DNA of 59,777 bases. Source: DASZQL01 sp964391865. Lineage in GTDB: Bacteria > Planctomycetota > Phycisphaerae > Phycisphaerales > UBA1924. Positions within the stretch are counted from its first letter, which is position 1; each line of letters starts with the position of its first letter. The notes under the pieces were generated by a model. The model worked only from the letters and a program-made list of their open reading frames with translations. It did not search any database and was not told where the DNA came from. The stretch covers positions 1-59,777 of the forward strand of contig CAYMNQ010000009.1 of the NCBI GenBank assembly GCA_964391865.1, read 5' to 3'. Below are positions 45,117 through 56,200 of this stretch, one piece after another. A program made the position numbers and the translations under genes.

Positions 45117-46092
45117 CACGTCCGATGTCGGCGGTGTAATGCCGGGCACGTCTGCAGACAGAAGTGGCGTTGACCGAACTCGAACCGCAATCCCTAAAGT
45201 GAACCACGGTGAGTATCGCAGAATCGACGCCGCGTGCAAAGCAAAGAATCCACCGAACTTACTGAGGAGTTCTGCTTGCCACCCCGCGTGAGTACAACAC
45301 TCGGGGCATCAACGCGAGTGGGCACTCGCTGTGGTCGCGCGACCAAACGAACGCCGGGCGTCCCGCGGGTCGGGGTCGGGGCGATGGTTCCGGGCGAGGT
45401 GGCGCGTTCATGCCGGTGCTCGTGCCCAACAGTTCGAGGCGGGTGCTGCTGAGCGCGCCGACGTAGACGCCTGACGGGGACTGGGTAGCGGAGGAGGCGC
45501 GGTTGTTTGTTAAGGAGATGAAGCGTAGCGCGGAGGCCGATTGACGTGACGCCGCGCCGACGAGCCGGGCTGCGTTTGATCCACCGATCCGGCGGCACGA
45601 CCGCGACACCTAGTTCGGCGCGACCTTCCGGGGCGCGCTGAAACGCGACGGCGTGCGGCCGAATATGCTGCCCCTTCGCGGCCCCGAACCTGAACGCGCA
45701 CGTCGAGCGGTTCATCAGAACACTGCGGAACGAGTGCCTGGACCGGTTCTTCGTGCTGGGTCTGCGGCACCTGCGCGTGCGGGTGCGCGAGTTCGCGGAG
45801 CACTACAACCACGAGCGGCCGCACTCAGGGGGTGCGCTGGCGACCACCAATGGTCATCCGCGAGATCGTCCCCATCGTGAAGTCCGATACCTATCGGTGA
45901 TGGATCGACAAGACCGGGATCACCCGAACGAATTGGTCACGCGTAAACCGTCCGACACATCCGTGCCGCAGGGTGCCGAGCCGTCGGCTTCGCTGCGTGC
46001 GGCCGAACATGGAGTATATGCGTAACCTATGTTCATACGGCTTCCGTGACCGTTGAATAGGATGAGAACAAGACCAAGCGGAGATCGATGGG
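45117..46092. other. Intergenic stretch with dead integrase between two kinase loci
   Basis: Nearly 1 kb between the divergent sigma genes. Apart from the integrase pseudogene no coding signal is seen. Both sigma genes must have their promoters here: the one for 46093 in the last 190 bases, the one for 45116 in the first 200. I cannot name a convincing -35/-10 box for either. Confidence 0.5.
45400..45850 (+). pseudogene. IS481-like integrase catalytic-domain pseudogene
   Basis: Translation gives SSRRVLLSAPT, a stop, TPDGDWVAEEARLFV, a stop near RSAEAD, RRHDRDT then TAG where Lys is expected, FGATFRGALKRDGV, and after a frameshift near 45670 PNLNAHVERFIRTLRNECLD and EFAEHYNHERPHSGG. This order matches the integrase core from the beta-strand before the second Asp to the final Glu helix. 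Several stops and a frameshift make it dead. It separates two sigma/kinase pairs. Confidence 0.7.
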
Positions 46093-46656
46093 GTGGATCA
46101 ATTCACACGGTTGCTGGAGGATGTTGCAGAGGGGCGAGAGTCGGCCTCCGCCGAGCTATTTCAGATCGTCTACAGCGAGCTTCGCAGCTTGGCGGAAGCA
46201 ATGTTCCGTTCGGAACGCCAGGATCACACATTGCAGCCCACCGCGTTGGTCCACGAGGCATTCTTGCGACTCACCGGGCCTGAACCGGTGAAGCCGCATT
46301 CCACGGCGCACTTCCGAGCGATTGCCGCTCAGATCATGCGGCGGGTGCTGGTAGACCACGCTCGGGCGCACGCGAGCTTGAAGCGTGGAGGCGGGCGAGC
46401 GCGCATCGTGCTCGACGACATGGCCGCGCCGAGCGTCGATGCCGAGCCCGACATCGAGTTCCTTGACACCACGCTCCGTGAGCTCGCGGAATTGGACGAG
46501 CGGGCGGCACGGATCGTCGAGCTACGATTCTTCGGCGGGCTGACCGCCGAGGAGATTGCAGCGTCGATGTCGGTGTCGCTGTCGACTGTCGAGAGGGACT
46601 GGCGCTTTGCTCGCGCGTGGCTGCTGGACCGGATGGCAGGAGATGAAGTCTCATGA
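46093..46656 (+). CDS. ECF-type sigma factor paired with WD40 kinase (fourth pair)
   Basis: 187 residues from GTG at 46093 (GGAGATC upstream). It has the planctomycete ECF signature: DQFTRLLEDVAEG, HTLQPTALVHEAFLRL, MRRVLVDHARAHA, KRGGG linker, ARIVELRFFGGLTAEEIAAS and STVERDWRFARAWL. Its stop overlaps the kinase ATG as ATGA. Faces away from the third pair. Confidence 0.92.
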   Translation: MDQFTRLLEDVAEGRESASAELFQIVYSELRSLAEAMFRSERQDHTLQPTALVHEAFLRLTGPEPVKPHSTAHFRAIAAQIMRRVLVDHARAHASLKRGGGRARIVLDDMAAPSVDAEPDIEFLDTTLRELAELDERAARIVELRFFGGLTAEEIAASMSVSLSTVERDWRFARAWLLDRMAGDEVS

Positions 46657-49600
46657 ACCGTGAGCGTTTCGAGCGAGCACGTGCCGTCTTCGACAGGGCG
46701 TGCGAACTCGAGAGCAAGTTCCGAGATGACTTCATCCTGGAGGCGTGCGGGGATGATGATGAACTGCATGCACTCGTGACGCGGCTCCTCGGCCAGAATG
46801 CCCGGGTCGGCGCGGCACTCGATACACCCCCGGCTGCGGCCGCAGCTGCCGCGAAGCTCATCCGCCCGATGGAACCGATGCCGCCCGGCAAAATCGGACC
46901 GTACCGGATTCACCGCATCATCGGGCAAGGCGGCATGGGCACGGTCTATGAAGCGGAGCAGTCTCACCCGCGCCGCGCGGTGGCGATCAAGGTGCTCCGC
47001 ACGGACCTGCTCTCGCCCGAGGCGGCGCGACGATTCGAGCATGAGGCCCGCGTTCTGGCACGGATCGACCATCCCGGGATCGCCAGCGTGTACGAAGCGG
47101 GCTTTGCCGAGGTCGGCCACCTGCGGTGCCCGTTTATCGCGATGGAACTCGTTCGCGGCCGACCATTCGGGCCTGAACTGTGGAATGAGCGGGCCAACCG
47201 ACGACAGTGGCTACCCATATTCCTTCGGGTATGCGAAGCGGTCGCGCACGCGCACTCGTCCGGCGTCGTACACCGAGATCTCAAGCCGTCGAACATCATC
47301 CTACGTGAGGACGGCCAGCCGAAGCTCGTCGACTTCGGGGTCGCGAAGATCCTGGAGTCAGGGGGCGACGGAGAAAACATGAACACCGCGTCCGGGCAGG
47401 TTGTGGGCACACTTGCCTACATGAGCCCGGAGCAATTGTCCGGGGATTCGCGCCGGGTCGATACCCGGGCCGATGTGTACTCGCTCGGCGTGATGCTCTA
47501 CGAACTGCTCGCCGGGAGACTCCCTCACGACTTTCGCGGGCGCTCGCTCCCTGAAGCGGCGAGGATCATCCGAGAGGATGAGCCGTCATTGCTCGGGTCA
47601 GTCAACACCGCGTGCCGGGGGGATCTCGAGATCATCGTGGCCAAGGCGATGGACAAGCAGCCCGAGCGCCGATACGCCAGCGCGGCGCAGCTCGCGGCCG
47701 ATCTCTCGAGGCACCTCCGCGATGAGCCGATTGTCGCTCGGCGGGCAAGCACCTGGTACCAACTGCGCAAGTTTGCTCTACGTCACAAGGAACTCGCCGC
47801 GGGGGTGCTCGCAGCCTTCCTCATGCTCGTGGCCGGATTGGCCGCGACGTCATGGTTCGCGTTGAGCGAGTCGCGGCATCGGCGTGCGGCCGAGTTGAGC
47901 GAGCTCAGAGCACTCTGGGAGTCGTACCGCAATGCCATTGCGGCCGCCGATCGCGCGGTACAGCTTGGTGACGCGGCGCGGGCCCAGGAGTCACTCGCCT
48001 CCGCGCCGGAGTCGCTCCGGTGCTGGGAGTGGCGCTACCTTCGTTCGATCGCGGATCGGTCCCTGCGCACGTTCCGCCGCGCCGGCAGCGCGATACGCAG
48101 CGTGGCCGTTCTGCCGGACGCGTCGATCCTCGCCGCGGACGAGAGCGGGCTCGTAAGCCGGCTGAATCCGAGAACAGGAGAGACCGTTTGGGAAACCCCC
48201 GGACAGTTAGCTGGAGCGGTGACGCTAGCGGTCGCGCCCGATGGCGAGTACTTCGCGACGGTCAGCGAAGATCGCGGTCTCGCCATCTGGAACATGGAAG
48301 GAGAACAACTGTGGAAAAAATCGATGTCGACCCAGGTTCATTCGAACCCGTTTAGCCCGGACGGACGTTCGATCCTCGTGGTCGAGGACGGCTTTGTTCG
48401 ATTCCTCGATTGCCCGACAGCGGCGGAACTCCGGGCGCTCAAGCTGCCGGTACTCGGGGCTGATCGTCCGACGATGGACCCTTCGGGGCGACTGATCCTA
48501 GGCCAATTGGGCGAGTTGGCTGTATGCCTTGATGCTGCTCGCGGCGATGAACTCTGGCGCTACCCGGCTACGTCCGGGGAATTCTCCCCCGACGCGTCGC
48601 GAGCGTGGCTCGTCTCTAAGTGGATTCACGGCATCACGGTGCATGAAGCTCGGACTGGCGAGCGTCTCGCCTTTTATGCCGATTCACCCTTGCTCGCGAT
48701 CGCGGACACGGGTGAGGTCTTCGCGGTGCGCCTAGCGGGCGGGGGCGTCGAGATTCGGGATTCGCTGAGCGGCTTGCCTCTCTCACGCCTCGTTGGGCAC
48801 GCGGCGGAAGTGCGCACCGCCGCGTTCTTCGACCGGGATTCAGGGCTCGTGACCGGCGCTGCCGACGCCACCGTGAAAGTCTGGTCGATAAGCGAATGCG
48901 AGGAGTCGTTCGTCATCCCGCCATCCAACGACGCCGTGCTCGCCGGGGCCGTCGGTCCGGACGCCCTGATGGCGGTCACGTGCGGCTGGGGTGGTGTGAA
49001 GGGATGGGATCTCGATTCGGGCGCCGAACTCTGGAGCGTCCATCCGGCGCGCCGCGAACTGCATGCGGCCGCGTTTGACTGGAAGGGCGATCGCGTCGCG
49101 GTTGCGGGCCACGACGGCGTTCTACTCGTCCTCAGCGCGCGAACCGGGGAAACGCTCCAGCGGACAGACACGGTCGGAGGCGCGGTCGAGCACCTGCTTT
49201 GGCGGCGCGGCACGGAACAGTTGTTCGCGAGCCTGCTTGACGGGCGCATCGTCGAGCTGGCTGCGGACACCGGCGCGGTAGTTGGGGAATGGTTCGGAGG
49301 CGGCGTTGGAGCCGCCTGCTTGGCGGCTTCTGACACCGGTTCGCTCGTGTGTGCCGGCACACGCGACGGGAGTGTGTTGCTCTGGAAAAATCAACCCGGG
49401 CAATCGCCCGAGCCGCTGCACCCTGATCGAATCCGGAAAGTCGATGTCATTCCGGGCGTCGCCATCACCGCCGCCGCCTTTGATTCCAGCGGTGAGCGGC
49501 TGGTCTTAGGTTCGGCCGATGGCTCGGTCCGCATCCTTGACATGTCGGACGTCACTCCACTGTTTACCAAGCAACTCACCGGTGGCACGACGGTCGAAGC

Positions 49601-50387
49601 CGTCGCGCTCAGCGCGGACGGATCGCGGCTCTTTGCGGCACTCGACGATGGCTCCGTCCATGTCGTTGACGCCCGCCGCGGGGACGATCTGCTGCAGCGC
49701 CGCGGGCTGGGGTCGCCGAGAGCGGTGTTTTTCGATCAGCGGACTGACTCGCTGTTCGTCATCACACGCGCGGCGAAGGCCGGGATCGTGAGATTCGAGG
49801 CACGGCTGTCACAGCACAGCGCAACGCGCGAGCGCGTCGCTCGTGCTCGCCGGGTTGTGAGCAACGCCGTTGAGCGTCTTCGGATCGTGTCCGACAGTGC
49901 TGGGTCAATTGCCGCCGACTCGTCGCTCGATGAGCAAACGCGCGAGGACGCGCTGCGCCTTCTGCACGTGCGCGGCGATCACCCAAACGCCCTCAACGGT
50001 GATGCATGGCTGATCGTGCGCGACCCGGGCCGCACCGCGGAGGAGTACCAGCTCGCCCTTCGGATGGCGCAGGCCGCGTGCCGCGTGTCCCCGAACGAAG
50101 CGGCCTTCCTCAACACCCTCGGTGTCGCACAATTCCGGTGCGGGGCGCTACGCGAAGCGATCTCCACCCTCGGCCGATCAACCGATCTGCAACGATCCAA
50201 CGGCCGCGAACCGCATCTCTCGGACGTCATTGTTACGGCGATGGCGTATCAACACTTGGGCGAGTTTGAACGGGCAAGAGAGTTGCTCGGGCACGCCCGA
50301 TCGGCGTTCAGGCTCTCGTCAGCGACGGTGGGGCCCGAGGAGTTGTCCTTGTTCTCTGAGGCCGAACGCATGATCGGCTCGGAGTGA
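46653..50387 (+). CDS. Membrane Ser/Thr protein kinase with WD40 and TPR sensor region
   Basis: 1244 residues. The N-terminal segment (ERARAVFDRACELESKF) leads to a kinase domain: IGQGGMGTVYEAEQ, VAIKVLRT, VVHRDLKPSNIIL, LVDFGVAKI, GTLAYMSPEQL and DVYSLGVMLYELL. A TM helix (ELAAGVLAAFLMLVAGLAA) lies near residue 390. The C-terminal part has a long WD40 series (SPDGRSILVVEDGF, AADATVKVWSISE, RDGSVLLWKN, SADGSVRILDMSD), followed near the end by TPR-like helices (AEYQLALRMAQAACRVSPNEA, EFERARELLGHARSAF). Starts as ATGA over the sigma stop. Same architecture as the kinase at 374-4168 but on the plus strand, with little sequence identity in the propeller. Confidence 0.92.
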   Translation: MNRERFERARAVFDRACELESKFRDDFILEACGDDDELHALVTRLLGQNARVGAALDTPPAAAAAAAKLIRPMEPMPPGKIGPYRIHRIIGQGGMGTVYEAEQSHPRRAVAIKVLRTDLLSPEAARRFEHEARVLARIDHPGIASVYEAGFAEVGHLRCPFIAMELVRGRPFGPELWNERANRRQWLPIFLRVCEAVAHAHSSGVVHRDLKPSNIILREDGQPKLVDFGVAKILESGGDGENMNTASGQVVGTLAYMSPEQLSGDSRRVDTRADVYSLGVMLYELLAGRLPHDFRGRSLPEAARIIREDEPSLLGSVNTACRGDLEIIVAKAMDKQPERRYASAAQLAADLSRHLRDEPIVARRASTWYQLRKFALRHKELAAGVLAAFLMLVAGLAATSWFALSESRHRRAAELSELRALWESYRNAIAAADRAVQLGDAARAQESLASAPESLRCWEWRYLRSIADRSLRTFRRAGSAIRSVAVLPDASILAADESGLVSRLNPRTGETVWETPGQLAGAVTLAVAPDGEYFATVSEDRGLAIWNMEGEQLWKKSMSTQVHSNPFSPDGRSILVVEDGFVRFLDCPTAAELRALKLPVLGADRPTMDPSGRLILGQLGELAVCLDAARGDELWRYPATSGEFSPDASRAWLVSKWIHGITVHEARTGERLAFYADSPLLAIADTGEVFAVRLAGGGVEIRDSLSGLPLSRLVGHAAEVRTAAFFDRDSGLVTGAADATVKVWSISECEESFVIPPSNDAVLAGAVGPDALMAVTCGWGGVKGWDLDSGAELWSVHPARRELHAAAFDWKGDRVAVAGHDGVLLVLSARTGETLQRTDTVGGAVEHLLWRRGTEQLFASLLDGRIVELAADTGAVVGEWFGGGVGAACLAASDTGSLVCAGTRDGSVLLWKNQPGQSPEPLHPDRIRKVDVIPGVAITAAAFDSSGERLVLGSADGSVRILDMSDVTPLFTKQLTGGTTVEAVALSADGSRLFAALDDGSVHVVDARRGDDLLQRRGLGSPRAVFFDQRTDSLFVITRAAKAGIVRFEARLSQHSATRERVARARRVVSNAVERLRIVSDSAGSIAADSSLDEQTREDALRLLHVRGDHPNALNGDAWLIVRDPGRTAEEYQLALRMAQAACRVSPNEAAFLNTLGVAQFRCGALREAISTLGRSTDLQRSNGREPHLSDVIVTAMAYQHLGEFERARELLGHARSAFRLSSATVGPEELSLFSEAERMIGSE

Positions 50388-50520
50388 CCTTGGCCGCGAC
50401 GGCTTGGCCATCATCACGTGTGCCACGACCCGTGGATGTTCTCGTCACATTCCTATCTCTACCGCAAACTCTCGGCGGCTGTCACACTCGGCGTACTGGG
50501 GCGCGTTATCGCGATGTGCC

Positions 50521-52434
50521 TCATGGCGTTGTCGTCACCGTGATGCTCACCGAGGAGGTCAACTGCACAGGCGGCTGCTCGTCTCCGGACATCCCGCGGT
50601 CATTGACCAGCACCGTGATCTCGCCGAGCCCCCACAAGCTTGGCATGTACTCGATTCCCTGCCCGAGGGCGGCATTGATCGCGTCAGGAGTTCCATCGAA
50701 ATGGATCGACACGGCATCCAACTGACGGAAGTTCACAAGGCCTTCGGTGTTGAGCAGCGTGAGCGACTGGGCATTGGTCGCCGTCAGGCGGACATTGATC
50801 AGGTTCGGGCCCGCGTCGTCCACAACCGAGATGGTGGTAATGACCGCCGGGATTCTCTGAAGGCCGGGGATCGTCAGTCTCGCGCTCGCGTCTGAAGGGG
50901 CGGTGATCAGAGGCGGGTCGTTGACCGCGCTGATACTGATGTCGATCGTGTACGGTGCCCCGTCGTTGCCCGATTCATACGTCCTGGGGATGACCGTGAT
51001 CTGATCAGGGGGCCCCCCCTGAGTGTTCGCGCCGGGGTGCGGCGTGTACCGGATGCGGTACGAAGTCCCGAAGTCGAACATCGAGGTGCCCGGTGACGTG
51101 ACCCAGAACCAGCCGGTCTGCAGCGCGTTCTGCACCTCCACCACACCGTGGTCAGCGAGGCCGACAATGCTCACGTAGTCGCTGTCTGGGGGACTGTCGG
51201 GGTCACTGACGGTGAACATGATCTCGTATATTCCACCATCTTCTAAGATCGTAATTGGAGCGATGGGGTTGACCTGCGGTGGCGCATTAATCTGACCTAC
51301 ATTCCACGTGTAGGTCGCGATGCCAGTCTCAAACTCGCCATCCGAAGCGGTGTACGTGAACGAGTCAAACGGGAACGCCGGCACCGGGTCGATCGGGACG
51401 TACCAAAACGTGTTGCTATAGCCCCACGAGAATTGAGTTCCCGGTTCGGTCACCAAATTCTCTGCGTCCACCGAGTCGAAGTAGAGCAGACCGTTGGTCG
51501 GCAGCGACTGAACCGTCAGCGTCAGGTTCACAGGCGGCGTGTCGATGTCCCAGATCTGCAGGGAATGCGGGGTCGGATCCGGGTTGTCGTACCGCAGAAT
51601 CGAGCCGGAGTTCACCGTCGGCGGATCGTTCACGTTCTCGCCGAACAGCGTGGTGTAGCGGGTGTCGGATTGCCCCTGCTGATCCTCAACACGCCAGATG
51701 AAATTCGCGCCGTTCCCAAAGTAGTTGTTCTGCGGCACAAACCAGACATATCCGCGCGGGTTCGTCACGGCAGTTTCGGGGACGCTGATCGCCGGCCCGA
51801 AGCTCGAGTCGTCGTCGAGAACTTGGTAGAGCTGCCCGAAGTTCGGCGAGATGGGGAACAGGATCTTGGTCGTGAGCGCGTCGCCTGACGTCTCGATGTC
51901 GGGATCGAAACCGGTGAGTTGCAGCAGCTTGGGCGTGTCTTCCACGAATTCAACGTCGGGCGAGATGGCCACGGGGGGATCGGCCGTCGCCGTGAGATTT
52001 ATCGACACATCAATGAGTCGAGCCCCTTCCCCGGACGCCGCGCACTCGATCTGATAGGTGAAGGACGCGACGCCTTGGCCGCTGGAGTCTGGTGCGGGAA
52101 CATAGGTGAGGCGCTTTGACGCATCGGTGACTTCAGCTGGCGCATTCGTGATCGGGGTGCCGTCGAACTGGAGAAGTACTCCAGCCGAGGGCAGCGACAT
52201 CACGACCGCAGATTGCGAAGCCATCGGCTGACGCTCGCATCCACCGCCGAGCCGGATTTGGAGCGGCCAATCTTCGGTCCCGCCGATCGTGCGCACGACC
52301 TGCTTGGCGGACGGTGTCGAAAGAGCTATCCCGGTGGAGTTGTCCTTTCGGGACGGCGATTCGGTCGTCCCCGCGGCGAGCCCCGCGTCGGCGACGAGTA
52401 GCGTGATGATGGCACAGCGCAAGGTGGGCTTCAT
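50521..52434 (-). CDS. Secreted protein with tandem Ig/cadherin-like domains
   Basis: 637 residues from the ATG at 52434 (GAAGGAGATC upstream), signal peptide MKPTLRCAIITLLVADAGLAAG. It is a chain of about six beta-sandwich repeats of roughly 100 residues with the recurrent end motif VNDPP (GENVNDPPTVNSGS, ISAVNDPPLITAPS, TATADPPVAISPDV) and strand pattern ILEDGGIYEIMFTVSDPDS and DSFTYTASDGEFE. This is the layout of bacterial cadherin-like or CSLREA-associated adhesin repeats, usually calcium dependent. No anchor or dockerin is seen at the C terminus. Convergent with the fourth kinase gene. Likely extracellular or surface adhesin. Confidence 0.82.
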   Translation of the reverse strand: MKPTLRCAIITLLVADAGLAAGTTESPSRKDNSTGIALSTPSAKQVVRTIGGTEDWPLQIRLGGGCERQPMASQSAVVMSLPSAGVLLQFDGTPITNAPAEVTDASKRLTYVPAPDSSGQGVASFTYQIECAASGEGARLIDVSINLTATADPPVAISPDVEFVEDTPKLLQLTGFDPDIETSGDALTTKILFPISPNFGQLYQVLDDDSSFGPAISVPETAVTNPRGYVWFVPQNNYFGNGANFIWRVEDQQGQSDTRYTTLFGENVNDPPTVNSGSILRYDNPDPTPHSLQIWDIDTPPVNLTLTVQSLPTNGLLYFDSVDAENLVTEPGTQFSWGYSNTFWYVPIDPVPAFPFDSFTYTASDGEFETGIATYTWNVGQINAPPQVNPIAPITILEDGGIYEIMFTVSDPDSPPDSDYVSIVGLADHGVVEVQNALQTGWFWVTSPGTSMFDFGTSYRIRYTPHPGANTQGGPPDQITVIPRTYESGNDGAPYTIDISISAVNDPPLITAPSDASARLTIPGLQRIPAVITTISVVDDAGPNLINVRLTATNAQSLTLLNTEGLVNFRQLDAVSIHFDGTPDAINAALGQGIEYMPSLWGLGEITVLVNDRGMSGDEQPPVQLTSSVSITVTTTP

Positions 52435-53224
52435 GGATCGATCTCCTTCGAGTGGACGTCGGCTGCGACTGAACACCCACTCCTCATTGCGAAATCCACC
52501 GGCGGACCCCTTCACCGGCCGGGTCGATCTCGCGAAACTCGCTTGAGAAGGCCCCTGCGATGCCGAGAGATGTCCTGACCGAGGCGCCTTGGCCGATCGG
52601 AGCAAGGATTCTTTCGCAGAAATTCGGACTCTGTGTGGGAGGCTGATACAAGAGGTCGCGGCCGAGGTTTACTGGTCGACGTGGGGTTGTCACTCGCGAC
52701 TCGTTCGAACGGAGCGTGGACCGCCGGGTTGCGAACTCGTCGCCGCTTGAAGCGGCGTGCTCCGAGCGCTGATCGGAGCTATCAGGAGTTCCCCAACGAC
52801 CCGCGGGGCACACCGACCGCATCCCGGAACAGGCACGACGTCACGCACAGGGCTACATGAGGCCAAGAATCCAACCCTCGATTTCCGCAGCGGCTTGATC
52901 TGCTGGTGACAGTCGCCGCGACAAGAACTGCGCGAGTGTTCCGGATGTATCCGTCCGTCGCATCCACTCAGCGACACTCCAGGCGTCATGCTGGTCTGAC
53001 GTGCGGCCGTCCATTGGGAAGCTTCGGCTCCACAACGCGGGATACACCTCGGCGATCACCGACCGGCCTGCGGGCGGGGATCAACCAGATGAGAGTGCCC
53101 CGCTCGAAGCGGGACTCAGCTGGTCGGACGTGGCACGCGCTCGAGCATCACGAGTCCGCATTCCATCGGCGCTCCGGGGCGGGATCGTGGCCATGGTCCG
53201 CGCCGCGTCCATCCCCCCCACTCC
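52435..53224. other. Gene-poor interval between adhesin and dnaE2
   Basis: About 790 bases between the start of the Ig-like protein gene and the end of dnaE2. The only supported content is the C-terminal fragment at 52853-53080. The promoter of the Ig-like protein gene must be within the first 200 bases; no clear boxes are seen. Confidence 0.5.
52853..53080 (-). pseudogene. C-terminal remnant of a DUF429-like protein
   Basis: The minus frame reads PAGRSVIAEVYPALW, SRSFPMDGRTSDQHDA, WSVAEWMRRTDTSGTLAQFL and DQAAAEIEGWILGL. This is the recognisable end of predicted RNase H-fold nucleases of the DUF429 type, as far as memory allows. An in-frame TGA stands seven codons before the SVIAEV stretch, and the N-terminal two-thirds are absent. 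A GTG at 53059 could start a 68-residue product, but no ribosome binding site supports it. Confidence 0.45.
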
Positions 53225-56200
53225 TCAATGAAAATCCCTCGACCGCGACTCGACCGGGATTCCTTTGCCGTCCAGCGACGCCGCCCGCGTGACCTGCACA
53301 TGGACGACCTCGCCCGCCCGCTCCACGCGGCCCGCGACGAGCAGGACCACGCTGTGTCGCAGCGCGGCGCGGAAGCGGTCGTACACCTTGGGGCGGACGA
53401 TCAGATTGGCCGAGCCGGTTTCGTCCTCGATGGTGACGAACATGATGCCGCTGGCGGTGGCGGGGCGCTGGCGGACCAGCACGACGCCCGCCACGGCAAC
53501 GCGCCGGCCCTGCGGGAAGCGTGCGCCGTCGCGGAGCATCGCCGCCGTGACGGCTCGGCGTCGGCTCAATGCCGGGCGGGCGAACACCAACGGGTGGGCT
53601 TTGAGGGAGAGGCCCGTCGCGTTGTAGTCGAAGGCGGTCTGGCGCTCGGCGGGCACTGCCGGGAGCGGCGCGGCGTGGAGGTTCTCGACCGTGCCCGCGC
53701 TCTCGAAGATCGGCAGCGATTCATCGCGGAGCGCGCCCGCCGCCCACAGCGCCCGCTGACGGTCGAGCCCGATTGAGCGGAAGGCATCGGCCCGCGCCAG
53801 CGCCCGCAGCGCCGGCACCGGCACCCGCGCCCGCCTCCAGACTTCTTCGATGGATTGGAACGGCCCCCGCGCCGCGCGCTCCTCGGCGATGGCGTGCGCG
53901 TGACGCTCGGACAAGCTCTTGACCAAGCGCATCCCGAGACGCACCGCCGGACCGCCGCGTCCCCATGTTGCTGGATCATCAGCGCGTGATGCCTCTCCTC
54001 CCTGTGCCTTCGTGCCTTCGTGCCCGTGTGCCTCGTCTTCCAGCGTGCAATCCCACGCGCTCGCGTTCACATCGACCGGGCGGACCTCGACGCCGTGCTC
54101 CTTCGCGTCGCGGACGAGCTGCGCCGGGGCGTAGAACCCCATCGGCTGCGCGTTGATAAGCGCGGCACAGAACGCCGCCGGGTGGTAGCGCTTGAGCCAG
54201 CAGCTCGCGTACACCAGCAGCGCGAAGCTGGCGGCGTGGGACTCCGGGAAGCCGTACTCGCTGAACCCCTTGATCTGCTCGAAGCAGCGGGCCGCGAAGT
54301 CAGCGTCGTAGCCGCGCGCGATCATCCCCTCGACGAGCTTCCGCCCGAAGCGGAAGATCGCATCGCCCTTCCGCTTCCACGCCGCCATCGCGCGGCGGAG
54401 TTCATCCGCTTCGCCCGGTGTGAATCCGCCGGCAACGATCGCCAGCGCCATCGCCTGTTCCTGAAAGAGCGGCACGCCCAGCGTGCGCCCCAGCACCTCG
54501 CGCACCGCGTCGTTGGGGTAGACGACCGGCTCCTCGCCGTTGCGCCGTCGCAGGTACGGGTGGACCATGTTGCCCTGGATGGGCCCGGGCCGGACGATCG
54601 CCACCTCGATCACGAGGTCGTAGTAGCAGCGCGGGCGCAGGCGCGGCAGCATCGACATCTGCGCCCGGCTCTCGATCTGGAAGACGCCCACGGTGTCGGC
54701 GTGCGACGCCATCTCGTACACCGCCGGGTCTTCGGGCGGGATGGTCGCCAGCGTCATTGGTTCGCGCTCCGCGCCGCACGGCCCGATCAGGTCGAAGCTC
54801 TTTCTGATCGCCGTCAGCATCCCCAGCCCCAGCACATCCACCTTCAGCAGCCCGAGCGCATCAATGTCGTCTTTGTCCCACTCGATGACGGTGCGTTCGG
54901 GCATGGCGGCGTTCTCGATGGGGACGAGTTCGCACAGCGGCCCGCGGCTCAGAACAAAGCCGCCGACGTGCTGCGAGCGGTGGCGCTGGAAGCCGATCAC
55001 CTGCCCCGTGAGTGCCAGCACGCGCCGGAGCGTCGGGTCGCGCGGGTCCAGCCCAAGTTCGATGAGCCGCTCGTTCTTCAGCGTGCCCGAATCCCACCAG
55101 TCGAGCGTCTTGGCGAGCCGGTCCACGCAGTCGAGGGAGAGGCCCATCGCCTTGCCCACATCGCGCACCGCGCTGCGGCCCCGGTAGGTCGTCACCACGG
55201 CGGTGAGCGCGGCGCGGTCGCGCCCGTACTTGGCGTAGAGGTACTGGATGACCTCCTCGCGCCGCTCGTGCTCGAAGTCGATGTCGATGTCGGGGGGTTC
55301 GTCGCGCTCGCGGCTGACGAAGCGCTCGAAGAGCATCTCGACCCGCGCGGGATCGACCGCTGTCACGCCGAGGCAGTAGCACACGGCGGAGTTCGCCGCC
55401 GCCCCGCGCCCCTGGCACAGGATGCCCCGCGCGCGGGCGAACTCCACGATGTCATGCACCGTCAGAAAATACGGCGCGTAGCCCAGTTCATCGATCAGCG
55501 CGAACTCATGCTCCACGAGCGTGCGGACCTTCTCGGGCACGCCCGACGGGTAGCGATCCGCCGCGCCCCGCCACGCCAGCCCGATGAGGTGGCGCATGGG
55601 CGTCAGCCCCGCCGGGCAGACTTCGTCGGGGTACTCGTACTTCAGTTCGCCCAGCGAGAAACCCCCGCCCCCGCCCCCGGAGGGCGCACTCCGATCGGCG
55701 AGATCGATCGTGCGTGCTAGCGCGCCGGGGTAGCGTGCGAAGAGCCGGGCCATCTCCTCCGGCGGCTTGAGGTGCCGCTCGGCGTTCGCTTGCAGCGCGT
55801 ACCCCGCCGATTCGATGGTGGTGCCGAGGCGAACGCACGTCAATACGTCCTGCAACGGGCGCCGCTCAGGGGCGTGGTACAGGGCGTCGTTCATCGCTAC
55901 GAGCGGCACGCGGGCGTGCGATGAAAGAGCCGCGAGTGAGCGCAGCCGCGCGGCATCGCTGGGCCCGTACGTGATCGCCGCGCCGAGAGAGAGCCGGTCA
56001 TCGCGGAAGACGCCGCGCAGCCGGGAGAGTGTGTGCGCGAAGCCGTCATCAACCACGCGGGGCGGCATCACCACGCCGAGCAAACCCTCCGAGTGCTCGA
56101 TCAGGTCGTCAATCGACAGGTCGCACTCGCCCTTCGGCGCGCGGCGCTTGCCCAGCGTGAGCAACCGGCACAAGCGCCCATACGAAGCGCGGTCGGTGGG